Shown: positions 11,146 through 22,798 of the stretch, in pieces
Numbering within the stretch: position 1 is the stretch's first letter
Layout: each line of letters starts with the position of its first letter
Assembly: GCA_029204225.1 (NCBI GenBank)
Contig: CM055096.1
Span: forward strand, 67,120,370 to 67,184,369
Reading direction: 5' to 3'
Origin: Diphasiastrum complanatum
Lineage: Eukaryota > Streptophyta > Lycopodiopsida > Lycopodiales > Lycopodiaceae
Length of the DNA stretch: 64,000 nucleotides
Notes under the pieces: model-generated
Told to the model about the DNA's origin: nothing
The model's input: only the letters and a program-made list of their open reading frames with translations
Database searches by the model: none
Translations under genes and position numbers: made by a program

Positions 11146-11677
11146 CTCCTCCTCAAAGAATAGCCTGGTAAAGTACTAGATCAACCAAGGAGTTTGTGAA
11201 ACTTTTTGAGTGGATCCTTTGGTATGCATGTGAAGTGAAGATCAGCCAAGGTATGCATCATAGTAGCACCCTCACCATATCCATGATAAGATTTCTTTGG
11301 TAGAAATCATTTGCCAACATCACTGAAGAGCATTCCACCAATTTGCCACTATATCCATGGCTTGATGATGATCTTTGATTTGGAAAATACATTTGCATGA
11401 ACTTTGCTGCACCATGATGAAAATTAGAGCCTCCATGCTTCATAAAGATCACAAAGATCATAGAGATCAAGATCATAAGATGAGTAAAAGTGTTGATTAT
11501 CAAGATTAAGCATTCTAGCTTGACTAGTCCACATACTATGAACTTTATCCATGATGGATCTAATCTTGAAATCAAATATAATCTTGATCTTATTGAAGCT
11601 AAATACTTGCTCAACGACGTAAGTGTTCTCTTTGGATGCTTCACTTAATCTCAAGAGAAGTTTACAAAATGCCTCAT
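11146..11677 (-). pseudogene. Copia pol 3' fragment with polypurine tract
   Basis: The minus strand encodes TLADLHFTCIPKDPLKKFHKLLG at about 11170-11260 (broken), which fits the end of copia RNase H where AD.FTK..P.D.L.KF...LG is usual, followed by the polypurine tract and LTR. Upstream frames (11258-11644 and 11424-11696) look like decayed pol but no catalytic motif can be read. It is cut on its right side by the copia LTR beginning at 11678. Confidence 0.45.
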
Positions 11678-13048
11678 TGTAGGAAATTAAGCCCACAGAT
11701 GCCTCCTTGGTGAATGACTAATTTCTATTTCATGATTCTTCCTGCACGTTTATTGATCATTGATCTAGGGTCAGGTGAAAAGATCTTTGGTTCTATGTCC
11801 CTCATCTGAGACCTGCAGGAATCACAAACTTAGACAGCCAATTTATTTGAAAAACGTCTACAATGGGCTTCCGGTTGATCTCCAGCAAAGGGTAACCAAT
11901 CCTGTCAAATTTTCATATTTCAGATGTCAAGTTTAATAACATGAAGTCATTGAAGACTTGGCCATCTTCAAGAACTTCCACAAAACTTGCATTTAGAACA
12001 AGTCTGCAGAAATACATTATTTTTTCAACAATATGCAGAAATACACTACGTTTTTAACAGCTTCGGCTTTTTTGCATTTTCCCAAAATGCGACACTTGCA
12101 TAGTTCAAAAGTTTAACTGTTTCTTATACACCTTCGACTCTTTGTGAAAAATAAGAAGAGAGAAAAAAATCCCGAACGTCATCTATTTTCATGCGTTAAA
12201 CTATTTTAAAGACATCGTCTTTTTTAGGGCACCTTCGGCTTCTTGCGAAAAATGCGAGAGATCAAAAATCCCGAAGGTCGTCTCAAATAAACGAGGAACG
12301 TTCCAGTGATGTCCTCGTCCGCGTCAATGATCCTAAATTATTGACCGTATATATAATGTGTATAGTTGTCACAAAAGCCATATACTTCCAAGTACAATGG
12401 ATTTTCTAATTAGGTGACAAGCATTCAATGTAATTAATACACGGATGAAGTCTATAAATAGATTATCCAAGCACAGATTATGGCTTGCTCCGTCCATGAG
12501 ACGCATTTTTGAGCCTCCCAATTACGCCGTCATTTTTTGTTGTAATTGCTATTTGTATTGTGCTTCAGTGTAATATAGCAGCAGCTTGCTTTTATTTGTG
12601 TACAACGTAGATGAATGCATGTTGTGATTGAATGCACTTTTATTGTTGTTTGATCGCACTTGTTTACTCACTCTGATCAGAACACAAACGTCTAAGACTC
12701 CTCAGTTTCTGATCAGACGATGGCCGTATGTGACGCCTGAGGAACTCGCGATATCATACTGCTCTTCCATTTATTTCAGAACTATACTTCACATTGAATC
12801 TGATTTCAGTAGCACCACACACAAACCATCTCTAATCTCTTTAGTGGACTGTACTCTTATTTTAGAGTATGAATTAATTTTTTGAGATCCTGTTGGGCTA
12901 TTAAAACACTTAAAGCTGTGATTACATTTAGCATAAGTTGTCTATTAGACTGTTTTTGCACCTAGCAGCTGATCAGAACGGGAGAGCTGTTTCGCAATAT
13001 TCCTGCTCTCTTCTCCGTTCGCATTTTTCTATCTTCCTTGTCCCATCA
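11678..13048 (+). repeat. 5' LTR of the old copia element (1371 bp)
   Basis: Starts TGTAGGAAATTAAGCCCACAG and ends TCCCATCA just before the primer site. A TATA box (CTATAAATA) lies at 12452-12460. Upstream of it are three degenerate units built on CTTCG(G/A)CT...GC(G/A)AAAAATGCGA...ATCCCGAA.GTC at about 12063-12110, 12125-12182 and 12233-12285, placed where U3 enhancers would be. Confidence 0.8.
12452..12460 (+). promoter_or_regulatory. LTR TATA box
   Basis: CTATAAATA in the middle of the 5' LTR, the expected place for the retrotransposon promoter; initiation would be about 30 bp downstream, near 12485. Confidence 0.6.
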
Positions 13049-13051
13049 AAT

Positions 13052-13063
13052 TGGTATCAGAGC
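13052..13063 (+). promoter_or_regulatory. Primer-binding site
   Basis: TGGTATCAGAGC, three bases after the LTR's CA end; initiator tRNA-Met type. Confidence 0.9.
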
Positions 13064-13115
13064 TTAGCTCAAATAAACCGAGAGATTAAGTGTGTTCTAT
13101 TTGTATATTGTTATC

Positions 13116-13987
13116 ATGTCTCATATAGGTAGCTCTTCATCTTCATCACTAAGTGAAGCTAGAGTCATTGGCGAGTTCAATGGTTCTAACTTCTACATCT
13201 GGAAGTTAAAACTTAGAATGAAGTTGATAGATAGAGATCTTTGGGATGTATAGAAGATGCAGACCTGAAACCATAAGATGGTGATCAAACAAAGGCCTGG
13301 AGGATCAAAGATCAGAAGGCCTTAGCATGTATCACACTCAATCTGGCCGACTCCCAAATATCTCACGTTACCACATGCAAAACCTCTAAGGAAGCACTGG
13401 ACTTGTTATCAAGTCTTTATGAGACTCACGATGTAACCACAAGATTACATCTTAGAAGGAAGTTCCTCACTCTTAGCATGTTAAATTCTACTGCCAGCAC
13501 TTCTCACATCGACAACTTCAAGTCCCTGTTAGATCAGTTATCAGCTGTAGGATGTTCTATTCAAGATGATGATGCCGTTATGACCTTGTTTTCTTCTCTT
13601 CCAAAGTCCTATGAGCACTTTGTGGTGATGATCTCCACACAACCCGACCTCACTCTTCAAAAGGTGATCAATCATCTTCTTCAAGAAGAAATGCGGAGAA
13701 AGACTAGCAGCCTATCCATCAAAGAAAAATCCATGGCTCTATATACCAAGAAGAAAGACTATTCCAAGGGCAAGAATCAAGTGCAACAACAACAACAGAA
13801 GCCTCACACTCAAGGTGAGCATGGTGGATCGCGCAAGAAGCTTTTCTGCAGATATTGCAAAAGAGCTAATCACGACATCAAGGAGTGTTGCATTAGGATC
13901 TACAACGAGGCAAAGAAGCAACAACAAAACAGCAGCCAGACTCCTCCAACATGGCAGAATTCAAGGAGTCAGATACACACTTGTTAA
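13116..13987 (+). pseudogene. Copia gag, broken
   Basis: Begins MSHIGSSSSS at 13116 and reads FNGSNFYIWKLKLRMKL, the usual N-terminus of plant copia gag, until a stop (TAG) at about 13251. A shifted frame continues from about 13270 to 13984 through the UBN2-type capsid region (LRRKFLTLSM, DDDAVMTLFSSLPKSYEHF) to a zinc knuckle CRYCKRANHDIKEC (CX2CX4HX4C, about 13848-13889), then a Q-rich tail. Encodes the particle protein that packages element RNA; dead here. Confidence 0.85.
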
Positions 13988-15400
13988 TGGCTTACAACAA
14001 CAGCAAAGACTGTGATAGTTGGTACTTGGACAGTGGCGCTACCCAGCACATGACCTCTTGCAAGAAATGATTTACGGAGTACACAGCTTACACATGCACT
14101 AGAGTCAAAAATCTTTACGTACTCTCTAATTCAGTTGCAATAGCTAATATCTCTAATGAAAATGTAAACGACAGTGTTGTTCTGTGGCATAGTCGATTTG
14201 GACACGTGAATACAAGATCACTTTCTTATATGCGTTGTAATAATTTAGTTGATGGTTTGAATTTCTCATCTTTATTAGATAGGAAATCTTTCTTTTGTGA
14301 ATCATGCATTCTATGGGAAGCACTCTAGAAGCAAGTTTTTAAAATCACATTCCATCAAAATAAAGCATGTACTAGATCTTGTACATAGCGATCTCTGTGG
14401 TCCAACACCAACTCCGTCATTAGGAGATGCAATCTATTTTATCACTTTCATAGATGATTATTCTAGATGGTCCACATTCCAAATTAATTAAGCACAAATC
14501 TGAAGCCTTTGAATGCTTCAAGAGATTCAAGGCCATGGCTGAGACACAAACATGTAGGAAAGTGAAGGCACTCCGAATTGATGGTGGCGGCGAATACATC
14601 TCTAATGAGATGTCCGACTACATGGCTGAACATGGTATTAGAAGACAATTCACCACTTCTTATTCACCTCAACAGAACGAGATTGCAGAAAGAAAGAATC
14701 GAACTCTTCTCAACTCAGCCAGATCCACGCTACATCAAGCACACCTACCTACGAAGTTTTGGGCAGAAGCAACTGCCACAACCTGTTACGTGTAGAACAG
14801 ATCGAGCACCAAAGCCGTCACAACAAGACTCCTCATCAAGTTTGGCATGGGCACAAGCCTAGTGTCAGCCATTTAAAAATCTTTGTTTGTATATGTTTTG
14901 TTCACATTCCTAAACAGCTTAGGAAGAAGCTAGATCATAGGACAAATAAATGTATTTTCATTGGCTATCCTGATAAGCATAAAGCTTATAAAGTTTATGA
15001 TCCATCCACCAATGTAGTATTTGTCTCTAGGGATGTAATATTTCAAGAACATACATACTATGATTTCAAACAACCATTGATAAATGATGCTATTTCATCC
15101 TATTTTACGTAGCATGGATTCTTCCAACGTTGATGTTCCTTCTATAGAACCTACAGCTACAGCTACAGAAGCCGAGCAACCGACAGTACTTGTCATTAGA
15201 CCAGACCAAGCTAGCTCGAGCAGATCTGAAGAAATTCAAGAAGAAGCATCATCACATCCTTGTAAATCCAACGTTCGCAGATCCTCACGGGCTCGAACAA
15301 TTCCTGAGAGGTATGCACCTCAATCATTTTGGACTTCATCAGAAGAACCAGAGAGCCTAGCCGAAGCAATTAACTCCAAGGATGTTGTGAAGTAGTGAGA
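13988..15400 (+). pseudogene. Copia protease and integrase, broken
   Basis: Protease: WYLDSGATQHMTS at about 14021-14060, followed by a stop. Pre-integrase zinc region: LWHSRFGHVNTRSL at about 14180, CESC at about 14300. Integrase core: VHSDLCGPTPTPS (first Asp) at about 14380, FIDDYSRWS at about 14445, then a frameshift; LRIDGGGEYISNEM (second Asp) at about 14573; PQQNEIAERKNRTL (Glu) at about 14667, then another frameshift to about 15112 (CIFIGYPDKHKAYKVYDP, SRDVIF). A linker with RSSRARTIPERY follows to a stop at 15395. Confidence 0.85.
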
Positions 15401-16913
15401 AGCTATGGAAAGCGAGTATAACTCACTTTTGACGAATCATACTTGGACGCTGGTCAATTTCCCCACTTCACAAGAGAGTTATCGACAACAAGTGGATTTT
15501 CAAGGAGAAGATCAACTCTGATGGTTCCATTGCAAAATGGAAAGCACGGCTAGTGGATAAAGGATTCACTCAAGTCCAAGGAGTGGATTATTAAGAAATT
15601 TTCAGTCTTGTCATCAAGATGCAGTCAATCAAGACTCTGATTGCGTTAGCAGCCACGGAAGACCTCAAAATGCACCAAATGGATGTCAAGACAACATTTT
15701 CCAACAACAATGTCGAAGAGGAGCTGTATACTTTCCAACCAAAAAGATTCAAAGTCAAAGGCCAACAGCACAAAGTGTGCAACCTGTAAAAAGCAATCTA
15801 CGGTCTGAAATTGGTCGCAAGGGATGGTTCGATAGAATCAACTCTTATCTCATTCAATTAAGATTTGCAAAGAATTCAGCTGACTGTAATGTTTTTCAAA
15901 GCATATCGGCACCAATTCAGTTCACACAGCTCTTTACGTAGATGATGCATTTATTCTGTCTAACGACACTTCTCTACTACACACTACTAAGAGTGATCTG
16001 TCAAAGGAATTTGATATGACTGATTTGAGAGCTGTCCATTCTTTGATAGGAATTCACATTACTAGAAATAGACTTCAGAAGAAGATCTATCTTAGACAGC
16101 AGACATATCTAAAAAGAAAGTTTCATATGTCTGATTGCAAACCAATTGATATTCCAATGGATCCAGGTATAGTATTGACTAAATCTTCTTGTGTTGAGAT
16201 TGATAGTGAAGTACTCGACTTAGCGAAGTACCCTTATCATTCACTAATCAGATCTCTAATATATGCAATGATGTGTACTAGACCAGATTTAACATACAAT
16301 GTTAGCACGTTAAGTCAATTCATGTCTAATCCTAGGATCTCTCATTAGAAAGCAATAAAGAGAGTGATGAGATATATTCAGGGAAGTTTAGATCACATGT
16401 TATGTTACGATGGAAATGCTATTGACCCACTCGTCCTGCGAGGGTACTCCGACTCAGATTGAGGAGGAATAGTCTCTACCAGAAAATCTACCTCTGGGTT
16501 TTGTTTCTATCCGGAAGGGGGGCCAATTTCGGGGAACTCAAGGAAGCAGAAATCAGTTGCGCTTTCTTCGACAGAGGCAGAGTACATCGCAGCATGTCAA
16601 GCTTCAAAAAAAGTTGTATGGATCAGGTTATTGCTTCACGACTTACATCACACTCAGTTTAATGTTACCACCATTCTGTGTGACAACTTGAGCTGTATTT
16701 CACTGTCACTAAATCCCAGATTTCATGGCAAATCCAAACACGTAGAAATCCAGTATCATTTCATTCGGGAGAAAGTTTTTTCAGGGCAAGTGATTCTTCA
16801 ATATTGTTCCACAACATAAATGGTCACAAACATCTTCACCAAAGCGCTTCCCATGATCAAGCACCAGAAATTCTTCAACAAGCTAAACCTGACAAAGATA
16901 CCAAGGCACCTGG
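15401..16913 (+). pseudogene. Copia reverse transcriptase and RNase H, broken
   Basis: RT signals: WIFKEKINSDGSIAKWKARLV at about 15492, MHQMDVKTTF at about 15671 (altered), LYVDDAFILSND at about 15936 (the YVDD catalytic box), then DLRAVHSLIGIHITR and the thumb/connection to about 16340. RNase H: GYSDSD at about 16443, LSSTEAEYIAACQA at about 16563, LCDNLSCISLSLNP at about 16675, SKHVEIQYHFIR at about 16735, NIFTKALPM at about 16830. Multiple stops and frameshifts. Confidence 0.85.
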
Positions 16914-17133
16914 AAATTAAGCCCACAGTTGCCTCCTTGGTGAGTGACTAATTTCTATTTCATGATTCTTCCTGCATGTTTATTGATCATTGATTTAGGA
17001 TCAGGCGAAACGATCTTTGGTTCTACGTCTGCTCATCTGATACCTGCAAGAATCACAAACTTAGACAACCAATTTATTTGAAGAACGTCTACAACGGACT
17101 TCCGGTTGATCTCTAGCAAAGGGTAACCAATCC
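16911..17133 (+). repeat. 3' LTR of the old copia element, truncated
   Basis: TGGAAATTAAGCCCACAG onward matches 11678-11908 until GGGTAACCAATCC, where similarity ends abruptly. Only about one sixth of the LTR is present. Confidence 0.8.
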
Positions 17134-18737
17134 ATACAATAGGCATCATCCAAAACTAGAATTGTCTTACTTGAAATAATCTCAATAAAGCAAGATGGTA
17201 CATCAAATAATGGAAGAGAAGCATAAGTGAGGTTATTGGAGTGGATACCACCTAAAACTTGCCTCTCAAATAATCGATTGCCTGGGATGAGAAAATGCTC
17301 GACATAAGGGCTATAGAAGTAGTAATAGGCTGCCCCTTGTCGCACTACCTAACATAAGTCTTTTGGCAAGGGAAGGTCACGTAAAGCCGTACTTGTCATG
17401 GAAAGTCTATTGGAGTCGATGCTTGCTCAACGGATTGCAATTGTAAGGTCCATGTGGTTATGAATATCCATTGTTGATTTATTTTGATGTATAGCATGGC
17501 CCTTACTTGAAATCCTTCGTTGTCCACCTCTTGTGCTAAGTCTCCAGTTTGAAGCCCACGTACTATAGTATTGAGTCCTATTATGGTCACATAGAGTCCG
17601 TTTAATCAAAGTATAGGACAATATCGTCGTGGTCGGCGTTCTTCATTCATGCCCTCACTATGTGGTGTTATACAATGACATTGTTCTAGTAGCAAAGATT
17701 CCATCTCAGCTTGGGTGAAGTGTCTAAGATTCTCAACAACTCTAGAAGGTGTGGATCTTGTTCTAATTCAGTCTAGATTTTATTGAACTTTTAGAACATT
17801 CCACTCTCCAATCCATTCCTCTCTTCACTCAATAGTTCCCTTGATAACATCTTTTACCCCCTTACGTTGAATACTCACTTGCTTAGATCAGTATATGGGT
17901 CTGATTATGACTTATCATTATGGTTCTCCCCCAAAGATGATTATAGATAATGTGCCATTCTTTCATCATATCATGACGTGGTTTTGTTGATAAAGGAAAG
18001 TACAAAAATTGACTCATTCAAAGTTTTGATAAATCCTCTCCTTAAAGTCACTAATGATAGCATATGTTGTTATGTGATGTTTATCTATAGTTGTATCTTC
18101 TTGCGGAATCCAATCACACTACAGTAGAATGGCAATTCAGATATAAGCAGTCTAAAGTGAGCTTTTTATATATCACAGTATAGGGCTCTTAAGGTGGTGT
18201 TTTTTGCTAACACTTTGATGTGATGATAGTATGATATTCGTATGCTTGAAGAAAGTACCTTTTTCAAAGAGTTCCTAATACCATTAGCCCCATTCAAGTA
18301 AACTCGGGAAAATCCTGACCCTCCCATCAAAGTTCGATACAACAAATATAGGTTGTGATTATTCCATCGTTTTCTCACTTTTCTCTCAAAATCTCCCACT
18401 TCTACGAACTCAAGCTACGGAATTTTGTGACTCTTAGTTGTGTGTAATGGTTTTTTGCAGATTTTTCGATTTTCGATTTTTTCTTTTTCTCGATTTCCCA
18501 AATGATCTTATATACACTAATGTGCTCGTGCTAATGCATGGACCCGGGTTCCAGGGCCCGTGAATCCTCTAGTGCCCGTATATTCCAACGGCACACTAAG
18601 GATTGTGTTCTATGTGAGGAATTAAAACTGATTCAGTGTTAATTTCTAGACCCAAGAGGATATTCCACCTCTTTAGGTCTCATTTATCCCTCCCTTTATA
18701 TTCCAAGAGGTTGGGGCATAGTACTCATTATAAAACG
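17134..18737. other. Unidentified sequence with short minus-strand frames
   Basis: Several minus-strand frames of 60-95 codons (about 17061-17345, 17396-17621, 18166-18399) are compatible with decayed coding sequence but carry no motif I recognise and no consistent splice order. They may be a gene fragment; I cannot assign one. Confidence 0.25.
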
Positions 18738-19446
18738 TAAATCACATTGCATTCACACATGTCATGCACATTCCATCACTTGCAACTTTACAACTTACGA
18801 TGAGGAGACACATGTTTAAGCTAAACGCTAAGACTTTATGGACATTCCCAATTTTTTGTTTTAGGCACAGGATTAGGCCATGAGATAACCTAATTACACT
18901 TATCGACAAGGTGAAAAAACACAAGGGATTTATGCACAACCTCTTTTTCTTTTTCTTTTTCTAAAAAACACAGCACATACTACATATTGATAACTTCATC
19001 AACATGTGGCTATATTATGACACGCACATATTATAAGAAAGTCGACTTCAAAGCAACTTCACAATGCCAACGTGGGTTAGCCATTTCTTAACACTGGCAT
19101 AAAGAGTTCAACTAAATATTGAAATGCGGACAACTATATACTCTTTGCATGTTGAAGGTTGTGCTCGGTGGGGAGGGCTCGGGTGCTTGGTCGAACCGTC
19201 GTTTGAAAGTTGGTTTTGTGAGGCCACCTCTCCAAAAAACTTTGCTCTTACTCTTCATAACACGACTTTGGAAGAGATGTAAACTCGTGGAAGTGGAAGC
19301 ACGTTGGTTAGGAAAGTTGAGGAGTGCTCATTTGCTTGGCTTCTCTGCTCGCTGCTCGCTGCTCGCGCCTCCCTGCTCGCAATCTACTGGCCCGTTCTGG
19401 GCTCCCTGCAACTCGCTCTTCAAGCAACCAGGTGGAGCTTGATCCT
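18738..19446 (+). repeat. Repeat R, direct copy beside SAC3B copy 1
   Basis: Matches the reverse complement of 55376-56096 from CACATTGCATTCACACATGT to GGTGGAGCTTGA. It contains TGCTCGCTGCTCGC-type tandem words near 19350 and a 107-codon frame at 19119-19442 whose only support is this duplication. No terminal repeats found. Confidence 0.8.
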
Positions 19447-19475
19447 CTGACTTTTTTTCTGTACACCTGCTAAAA

Positions 19476-22400
19476 TTGAATTTAGTTGCTAAAGAGCTTG
19501 GAAACGCTATGCCATTGAGCTTACCTTTGAAGGTTGATTTTTATCATGATTATGGGTCTTGCAGAACAGGAAATTACACTGCCTTCTTTCGGCTAGCCAG
19601 AAAGGCAGCATACTTACAAGCTTGCCTTATCCATGCTCGCTTGTCAAAGGTACTTGACTTTTGAAAGTTGGGAAGTATGGAAATGTATACTGTAGTATTA
19701 GATATATGTTATGGCTATATATTCTTGCCTGCAGGTTGGTTAGTTCTGGACTGTTTCTGTAACCATATTCATACGTGCATTTTCTCAATGCAGCTTCATA
19801 CACATGCATGAGCTTCTGTTCACAGTAGGTTACAGAAGAACCAACGAATTCCAACTATACAAATTGCAGAGTGCTTTGGAATGGAGGTATCTATGGTGCT
19901 TTTTGTTTATCTGCAGTTAGTTTAATCAGAAACTTTTGAAGTAAAACTGTTTGGCATGCATTTCACTGTCATCACTCCCTAAGATCTCAATGGTTCGCAT
20001 GATAGGGAAAGGATATTGAAGAGCTTCTTGATCGTCACGGCTTTTTATTTGACAATTTGAAGAACCTTATATGATGAAGGAGGGCCCTTTTCTTCATAGT
20101 CACAGAAATGATCCAACACGAATATCTTCATCGGTTATCTCAAAATGTTCAACGATGGTTGTTAATGATGTGGCCATGCCACAGAGATCAAGAGCCTTTC
20201 AAATGATAGAGCTTCAGCAAATGCAAGAGAGAGGCTTGGTGGTGCTGCAAGATCATGGAGGGATATTCAGGGTGGTGGTTTTGTAATACCTGAAGAGGAC
20301 ATGCCTGACTATGAAGAGGAAGAACATCAGAGGGAGGAGCCAGTATCTGATAAAGATTCAGAGATGCAGGTTGATGACACAATGTACACAGAGCTTAACT
20401 ATGCTGAGGATGAAGATTGACCAGCTAACATATTTTTAAATCAAGAAATGGGAAGTTATCTTGAAGTTGAGAAAGTCATGAGAGCAGTGTCATGAGCTCG
20501 AAGCGAGCACCAGAATGAGCCACACATTAAGAAAGTGCAACATGGAGTTGCAATTTGAGCCCGAGGTACAAGAAGAGACACATAAACACTTAAAAGTGGA
20601 AAATTATTGACAACGCAAAAAAAGCTAAAGGCTCACAAAATACTGCAGGAAGGTCAAGATGTATTTGTGCAAAGATGGAAGGTACTAATACTCTAGCGCA
20701 TTTGCAGGACGATGAGAATGTGCAAACTCTCCACAATGCTAAGGCAATGGATGGGAGAATACGGTTTTGGTTTTAAGTATTGTGTTGCCATAAGTTTTAG
20801 CTGATGTAATGATTGGCATTTATTGTATGCTTAGAAGCTGGGTAGTGGCAACTTATTATGCTACAGGGGGTGGAGGCTAAGAGCGTCTGATAATATATAG
20901 GATAAGCGTCATAAGAAAAAGAGGACAGAAGCAGCATTGTGTCGATTAGCAGTGGGTCCTTCTCTTAGAGAACTCATAGGTTATGTGTAGCTCTTATTGC
21001 ATGTGTTTTTTGTCTCTTGGATATCACTTGATAGATTCTTTGCAGCCCTTTTGTTGTTTTACGTTTTTAGTTGTGTGATTTCAGTGTATTGACAATGAAA
21101 GAATACAAATGCTACAGCCAGGGGTACAGTTACGGATTCAGACTTTTATTTGAAGGAGATCATTGAAAAGATAAATATCAAATTAATAAAATCTGGACAG
21201 CTGTATGTGCCTTTCCTGGTGGCACAAATATTAAACGGCAAGAATCCTCAGGCTAGGTGTCTCTATTGAAAGTTGGCAGTTTGTTCAAGATCAAATGATA
21301 ACTATTTGAGCCCTGAGATGAAAGACTATCTTAAGAAATTGGTTGGTGAATGGTTGAAATTTAAGCTTTTCAATGGCAGACAGGTACAGGGGAATATGCA
21401 AAAGCCCTTTCATCATCGGTCAGAAATTGTTGTAACAAGTAATGTGATAAGTGTCAGTTTGGATCTGAAAGTGGTGAAAATCTGTTTCTGTGGTGCATTG
21501 CTCAAGAGCTTGGATTCATCAATAAGAGGCCAAAAGATGAAGCGGGTATGGATGGTGCAAGTGGTCTACTGTTTCTGCCACTCAATCGTTTACCCATTGA
21601 TGAGGAGTGCACAAGATTGCATGCTAAGGTTGAAAGCATCCCATCTGGCAGCCGCCTTCCCCTTCTTATATAAACTCACGACTTGAGCATCTGTTTGAGA
21701 GGAATGGTTTGCTCCTGAGCACATAGTCAAGCCAACCGTAGGATATTTTGCAACAATCTTACAGCTGGACGAATTGGATAAAGTGAAGGTCAGCTGCTAG
21801 TTAATTCTGCCCGTAATGAACCACGAGGAGTTATCAACTGAAAACAATCCAAGTTTGTTACGTAAAAGGGATTTCCATGTTTCGAATCTTCCAAAGCATG
21901 CAGATAATATGGACCAAGTTTCCATGAATTTGGGCAATCCTGTAAAGCTTTAGCTAGCTAGCAAGGCACCTGCAGCACCAGATGTGCATCATGTGAATGT
22001 TCAGGATCTTGTCTTGGAACACTTAGAGCCACATTTGAGATTGCTACTGACTATGCATCCATCCAATGTCACACCTGAGAGCTGCATAGGCATTTTCAAT
22101 GCGTCGTTACAGAATGCAGTAAAGGAGATCAAACTATCTGCCGCTACAACTATTCCTCACTGGCCTCCACCTGAACTTGGAGATGTCTCTGAGGGGGCTG
22201 AAAGAGATTTGTCACATGCCCATTTGCCTTCTGCTGGCTGAAATGAGCCTGCTACATTGCACCTGAAATGTTCCTGCTTTTTCCAAACCTTACCCTTGGG
22301 CATTGTTCCAAGTTTGAGACTACTAATTTCCTACCATTGACCAATAAGGCGCCGTCAAAACGTGGAATCATTGATGAAATCCAAAATCAAAAGGTCATAA

Positions 22401-22798
22401 TCTATATACATTGCCACAGTGCATGGGTTAATTAGGAGAAATTGGGGAAGGAAGCTGGTCAGCAGGTAAAAGGGATTCTAGAGAAGTCTAGTATACTAAA
22501 TTGTACTGATACCGGCTGTGAGGTTATTCCAAAGTGGGCCTACTTGTTCCAGACAACATATCAGACCAGATTGTTGCACTTAAATGGTGAGCCTGCTCCA
22601 GATGTATATGTGCTTCATAAGAGCAGCACGGCTCGAAAGCAAGATGAATTTGAAAAAATCCTTGGCTCCCCTGTTTTTATTTTCTGTATGATCAAGGAAA
22701 ATAAGCAAAGCATTGCTGTATATGAAGAATTTTTCTTGTCTGACTTTTATCATGAAAACATACTTGATGAGGCTATAGAATGTTTTCCCAACAACTGA
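19476..22798 (+). pseudogene. SAC3B: SAC3B/GANP-like mRNA-export factor, pseudogene copy 1
   Basis: SAC3-family proteins scaffold the TREX-2 complex at the nuclear pore. An exon ending at about 19649 encodes the SAC3 domain core (GNYTAFFRLARKAAYLQACL) before a GT donor. Later pieces encode GKDIEELLDRHGF (about 20006) and EGPFLHSH (about 20078). Further on are VPFLVAQILNGKNPQARCLY (about 21207), LLFLPLNRLPIDEECTRLH (about 21570), KPTVGYFATI (about 21732), QDLVLEHLEPHLRLL (about 22003), PHWPPPELG (about 22157) and VIPKWAYLFQTTYQTRLLHL (about 22520). Their order agrees with my recollection of plant SAC3B C-terminal regions. Introns remain, so it is a genomic duplicate rather than a retrocopy. 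Frameshifts (about 21470 and 21690), a stop within AGCTTTAGCTAGC at about 21950, and a missing N-terminal half make it a pseudogene. Family assignment comes from remembered motifs and is untested. Confidence 0.65.

Larger units (their letters stand above)
11678..17133 (+). mobile_element. Old Ty1/copia element with long LTRs, decayed
   Basis: Order on the plus strand: 5' LTR (11678-13048), primer site, gag, protease/integrase, RT, RNase H, then the first 223 bp of the 3' LTR (16911-17133). The two LTR starts match over about 220 bp with roughly 10% differences, so the insertion is old. The rest of the 3' LTR is missing; sequence after 17133 bears no resemblance to 11909 onward. All coding domains carry stops or frameshifts. 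Confidence 0.85.

Noticed and set aside
17061-18399. Minus-strand frames as a host gene
   Set aside because: Nothing recognisable and no consistent exon order; reported only as unidentified sequence.
19119-19442. 107-codon frame, also present inverted at 55377-55703
   Set aside because: Its presence in both is explained by repeat R being duplicated; no domain, and the frame differs between copies.
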